From: Defluviicoccus sp. | Lineage (GTDB): Bacteria; Pseudomonadota; Alphaproteobacteria; MPNO01 | Direction of reading: 5' to 3' | Assembly: GCA_022823775.1 (NCBI GenBank) | Contig: JAJEHI010000026.1 | Coordinates: 1 to 47,551, forward strand | Length of the DNA stretch: 47,551 bases | In this document: positions 45,996 through 47,551 of the stretch, in pieces | How positions within the stretch are numbered: the first letter of the stretch is position 1 | How the letters are laid out: each line of letters begins with the position of its first letter | Notes under the pieces: model-generated | Seen by the model: the letters and a program-made list of their open reading frames with translations, nothing else | Database searches by the model: none | Told to the model about the DNA's origin: nothing | Position numbers and translations under genes: made by a program

Positions 45996-46341
45996 AAGAA
46001 TACAAGGGGGCGGCGCCGCGCGCCGGGCAGCGTCGCTCCGCTCCGCAAGATCGACTGGAAAGTACCGCCCGGGCATCGGCATGGCGCGCGCGCCGCTCCG
46101 ACTCGTGAGGGTCACGCGTCGCGCGCGCCATGCCCCCGCCGCTTGCGACAAACCGCGCGCCGGGCTATCGCTGTGCAACATCGCGAAGGGAGGATCCCAA
46201 ACCGACGGTCAGGCGTCGCTGCGCTCCGAGCAGCTGCTACGACCGGGATTCGGTGGCTATCTCGGCTGAGATTGGCCGGCTACTTCCGGTGAGACTCACC
46301 GGCTATTTCCCTGAGATTCGGCACTATATTCGGAGAATAGA
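45996..46341. mobile_element. Right end of an IS21-family element
   Basis: Non-coding DNA after the IstB tail. Near 46255-46320 the unit CCGGCTACTTCC and CCGGCTATTTCC, each with TGAGATT or TGAGACT beside it, is repeated. IS21 elements have several such repeats at their ends. I see no other gene here. Confidence 0.5.
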
Positions 46342-46369
46342 GGGCGCCGGCACCGTCGGCGCCCTTTTT
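46342..46369 (+). terminator. Rho-independent terminator
   Basis: GGGCGCCG, a seven-base loop and CGGCGCCC, then TTTTT on the plus strand. It insulates the transporter genes from upstream transcription. Confidence 0.85.
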
Positions 46370-46440
46370 CGTGCCCGCCGCTCCCGGAGCAAACCCATGC
46401 CCCAACCCGCACCGCCCTGTCGATCGATGGTATTTCAAGG

Positions 46441-46446
46441 TATAAT
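46441..46446 (+). promoter_or_regulatory. Possible -10 box before the ABC transporter
   Basis: TATAAT in an AT-rich patch 36 bp before the permease ATG; no good -35 box is seen at 16-18 bp. AAGGAGA (46464-46470) is the ribosome-binding site. Confidence 0.3.
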
Positions 46447-46481
46447 GCTGCATCAATTACCTCAAGGAGATTTTGCAGCGA

Positions 46482-47189
46482 ATGGACGGGTTTTGGGGCG
46501 CGCTGGCGCGGGCCGGCGGGCTGATTGTCGGCTGGGACGCCGACCTGATCGAGATCGTCGGGCTGTCGCTCAGGGTGACGCTGAGCGCGGTGGCGATCGC
46601 CTGCCTGATCGGCCTGCCGCTGGGCGCCGCCGTGGGCGCCTTCCGGTTTCCCGGCCGGGCGGCCGCCTCGGTCCTGCTCAACGCGCTGATGGGGCTGCCG
46701 CCGGTGGTGGTGGGGCTGGTCGTCTACCTGATGCTGTCGGCCGCCGGGCCGCTCGGGGTGCTCGGCCTCCTCTATACCCCCGCCGCGATGATCGCCGCGC
46801 AGACCGTCCTGGTCGCGCCGATCGTCGCCGCGCTGACCCGCCAGGTCGTCGAGGACCTCGACCGGGAATACGCCGAGCAGTTCGCCTCGCTCGGGGTCGG
46901 CCCGCTGCGCCGCCTCGGGGCGCTGCTGTGGGACGGGCGCTACGCGCTCCTGACGGTGGCGCTCGCCGGGTTCGGCCGGGCGGTGGCGGAGGTCGGCGCG
47001 GTGATGATCGTCGGCGGCAACATCGCCCACGCCACCCGGACGATGACCACCGCCATCGCGCTCGAGACATCGAAGGGCAATCTCGAGCTGGCGCTCGCGC
47101 TCGGCGCGGTGCTGGTCGCGCTCGCCGTCCTGGTGACCGGGGCGGCGATGACGCTCCGCGCCTCGGCCGCCCGGCTGGCCTATGCCTGA
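46482..47189 (+). CDS. tupB: Tungstate/molybdate-type ABC transporter permease
   Basis: A 235-residue permease with about five membrane helices. The features match TupB: SLRVTLSAVAIACLIGLPLG at the N-terminus, GLPPVVVGLVVYLMLSAAGP, PIVAALTRQVVEDL in the middle, then EYAEQFASLGVGPLRRLGAL (the EAA-loop that touches the ATPase) and GRAVAEVGAVMIVGGNIAHA near the end. TupB imports tungstate with TupA and TupC; close relatives (WtpB, ModB) take molybdate too. The ATG at 46482 is preferred; an in-frame TTG at 46473 is nearer to AGGAG. No TupA gene is upstream in the window. Confidence 0.88.
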   Translation: MDGFWGALARAGGLIVGWDADLIEIVGLSLRVTLSAVAIACLIGLPLGAAVGAFRFPGRAAASVLLNALMGLPPVVVGLVVYLMLSAAGPLGVLGLLYTPAAMIAAQTVLVAPIVAALTRQVVEDLDREYAEQFASLGVGPLRRLGALLWDGRYALLTVALAGFGRAVAEVGAVMIVGGNIAHATRTMTTAIALETSKGNLELALALGAVLVALAVLVTGAAMTLRASAARLAYA

Positions 47190-47551
47190 GGAGGTGCTGT
47201 TGAGCGCGCGCGGCCTCGCCTTCGAGGCGGGCGGCGGGCGGCTGATCGACGGCGTCGACCTCGACGTCCGGCGCGGCGCGCGGACCGCCGTGATGGGCGC
47301 GAACGGGGCCGGCAAGAGCCTGCTGCTCCGCCTGCTGCACGGCCTCATCCCCCCCGGCGCGGGGGAGGTCAGGTGGCGCGGAGGCCCGCTCGACCGCCGC
47401 GCCCGCCGCGCCCAGGCGATGGTGTTCCAGCGCCCGGTGATGCTGCGCCGCTCGGTGCGCGCCAACCTCCGCTTCGCGCTCGCCGCGCGCGGGGTGGGCG
47501 GGGCGGAACGGGCGGCCCGGCAAGAGCAGGCGGTGGCCCGCGCGCGGCTCG
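47182..47551 (+). CDS. tupC: ABC transporter ATP-binding subunit (TupC-like), 3' end outside window
   Basis: The first about 123 residues of an ABC ATPase: EEVLLSARGLAFEAGGGRLI, Walker A in GANGAGKSLLLRLLHGLIPP (the GxxGxGKS loop), and a Q-loop in AQAMVFQRPVMLRRSVRANL. The signature and Walker B motifs lie beyond the window. The ATG overlaps the permease gene by eight bases. Paired with TupB, it should drive tungstate or molybdate import. Confidence 0.88.
   Translation, partial: MPEEVLLSARGLAFEAGGGRLIDGVDLDVRRGARTAVMGANGAGKSLLLRLLHGLIPPGAGEVRWRGGPLDRRARRAQAMVFQRPVMLRRSVRANLRFALAARGVGGAERAARQEQAVARARL

Overview
The window is very GC-rich DNA with dense, operon-organised genes. Its protein families (zinc-ribbon DinB, porins with an alphaproteobacterial leader, DUF3305/DUF3306 formate dehydrogenase accessory genes, the DUF6494-Mrp-DUF6505 operon) point to an alphaproteobacterium, most plausibly of the Rhodospirillales type; that placement is an inference. 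Two perfect parS sites at 3393-3445 suggest a position near a replication origin, on a chromosome or a chromid.

Region by region. 1-3219: a partial dinB, then divergent pcaIJ-like CoA-transferase genes overlapping a YqgE/AlgH gene. 3220-9300: an accessory, partly AT-richer zone with the parS pair, a broken RHH/RelE toxin-antitoxin module, two tandem paralogous secreted proteins, a frameshifted P63C gene, a Swt1-type HEPN protein, an intact higBA module, a MITE-like element, a YHYH protein, an IS1-like remnant and a second, truncated higA. 9343-16342: two 2-oxoglutarate-type oxygenases, an HD-domain oxygenase-like protein, an AhpD-like protein, an omega-aminotransferase and an MFS transporter. 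16635-22277: two paralogous porins in opposite orientation flanking two tandem tyrosine recombinases. 22518-26502: PhzF-like, alkylsulfatase-like and MepA genes. 26568-37257: a formate dehydrogenase cluster (three structural subunits, TAT peptide, TorD chaperone, DUF3305/3306, multi-cluster ferredoxin) extended by a WD40-cytochrome c fusion and a 41-residue membrane peptide. 37307-39396: two toxin-antitoxin modules (VapC/FitA type and ParDE) flanking a nuclease-like protein with an apparently dead active site. 39456-42982: a TupA-remnant/cytochrome c fusion, then the DUF6494-Mrp-lipoate ligase-like-DUF6505 operon. 43000-47551: small proteins, a truncated deoxyribosyltransferase-like gene, a coiled-coil exported protein, an ankyrin-repeat protein, an IS21 remnant, and the start of a TupBC-type tungstate (or molybdate) ABC transporter.

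The window is littered with two families of intergenic palindromic repeats (A: about 100 bp double hairpin, five near-complete copies, one half copy and one fragment; B: about 90-115 bp, six full copies and one half-like copy) and one copy of a third type (C). Several copies mark breakpoints or lie inside another element. The best functional links are: formate oxidation at the membrane (FdhABC) with possible electron transfer to cytochrome c proteins and dependence on Mo/W transport; and the HD-oxygenase/2OG-oxygenase/aminotransferase group, which resembles small-molecule (for example phosphonate) oxidation routes. No tRNA, rRNA or CRISPR array was recognised.
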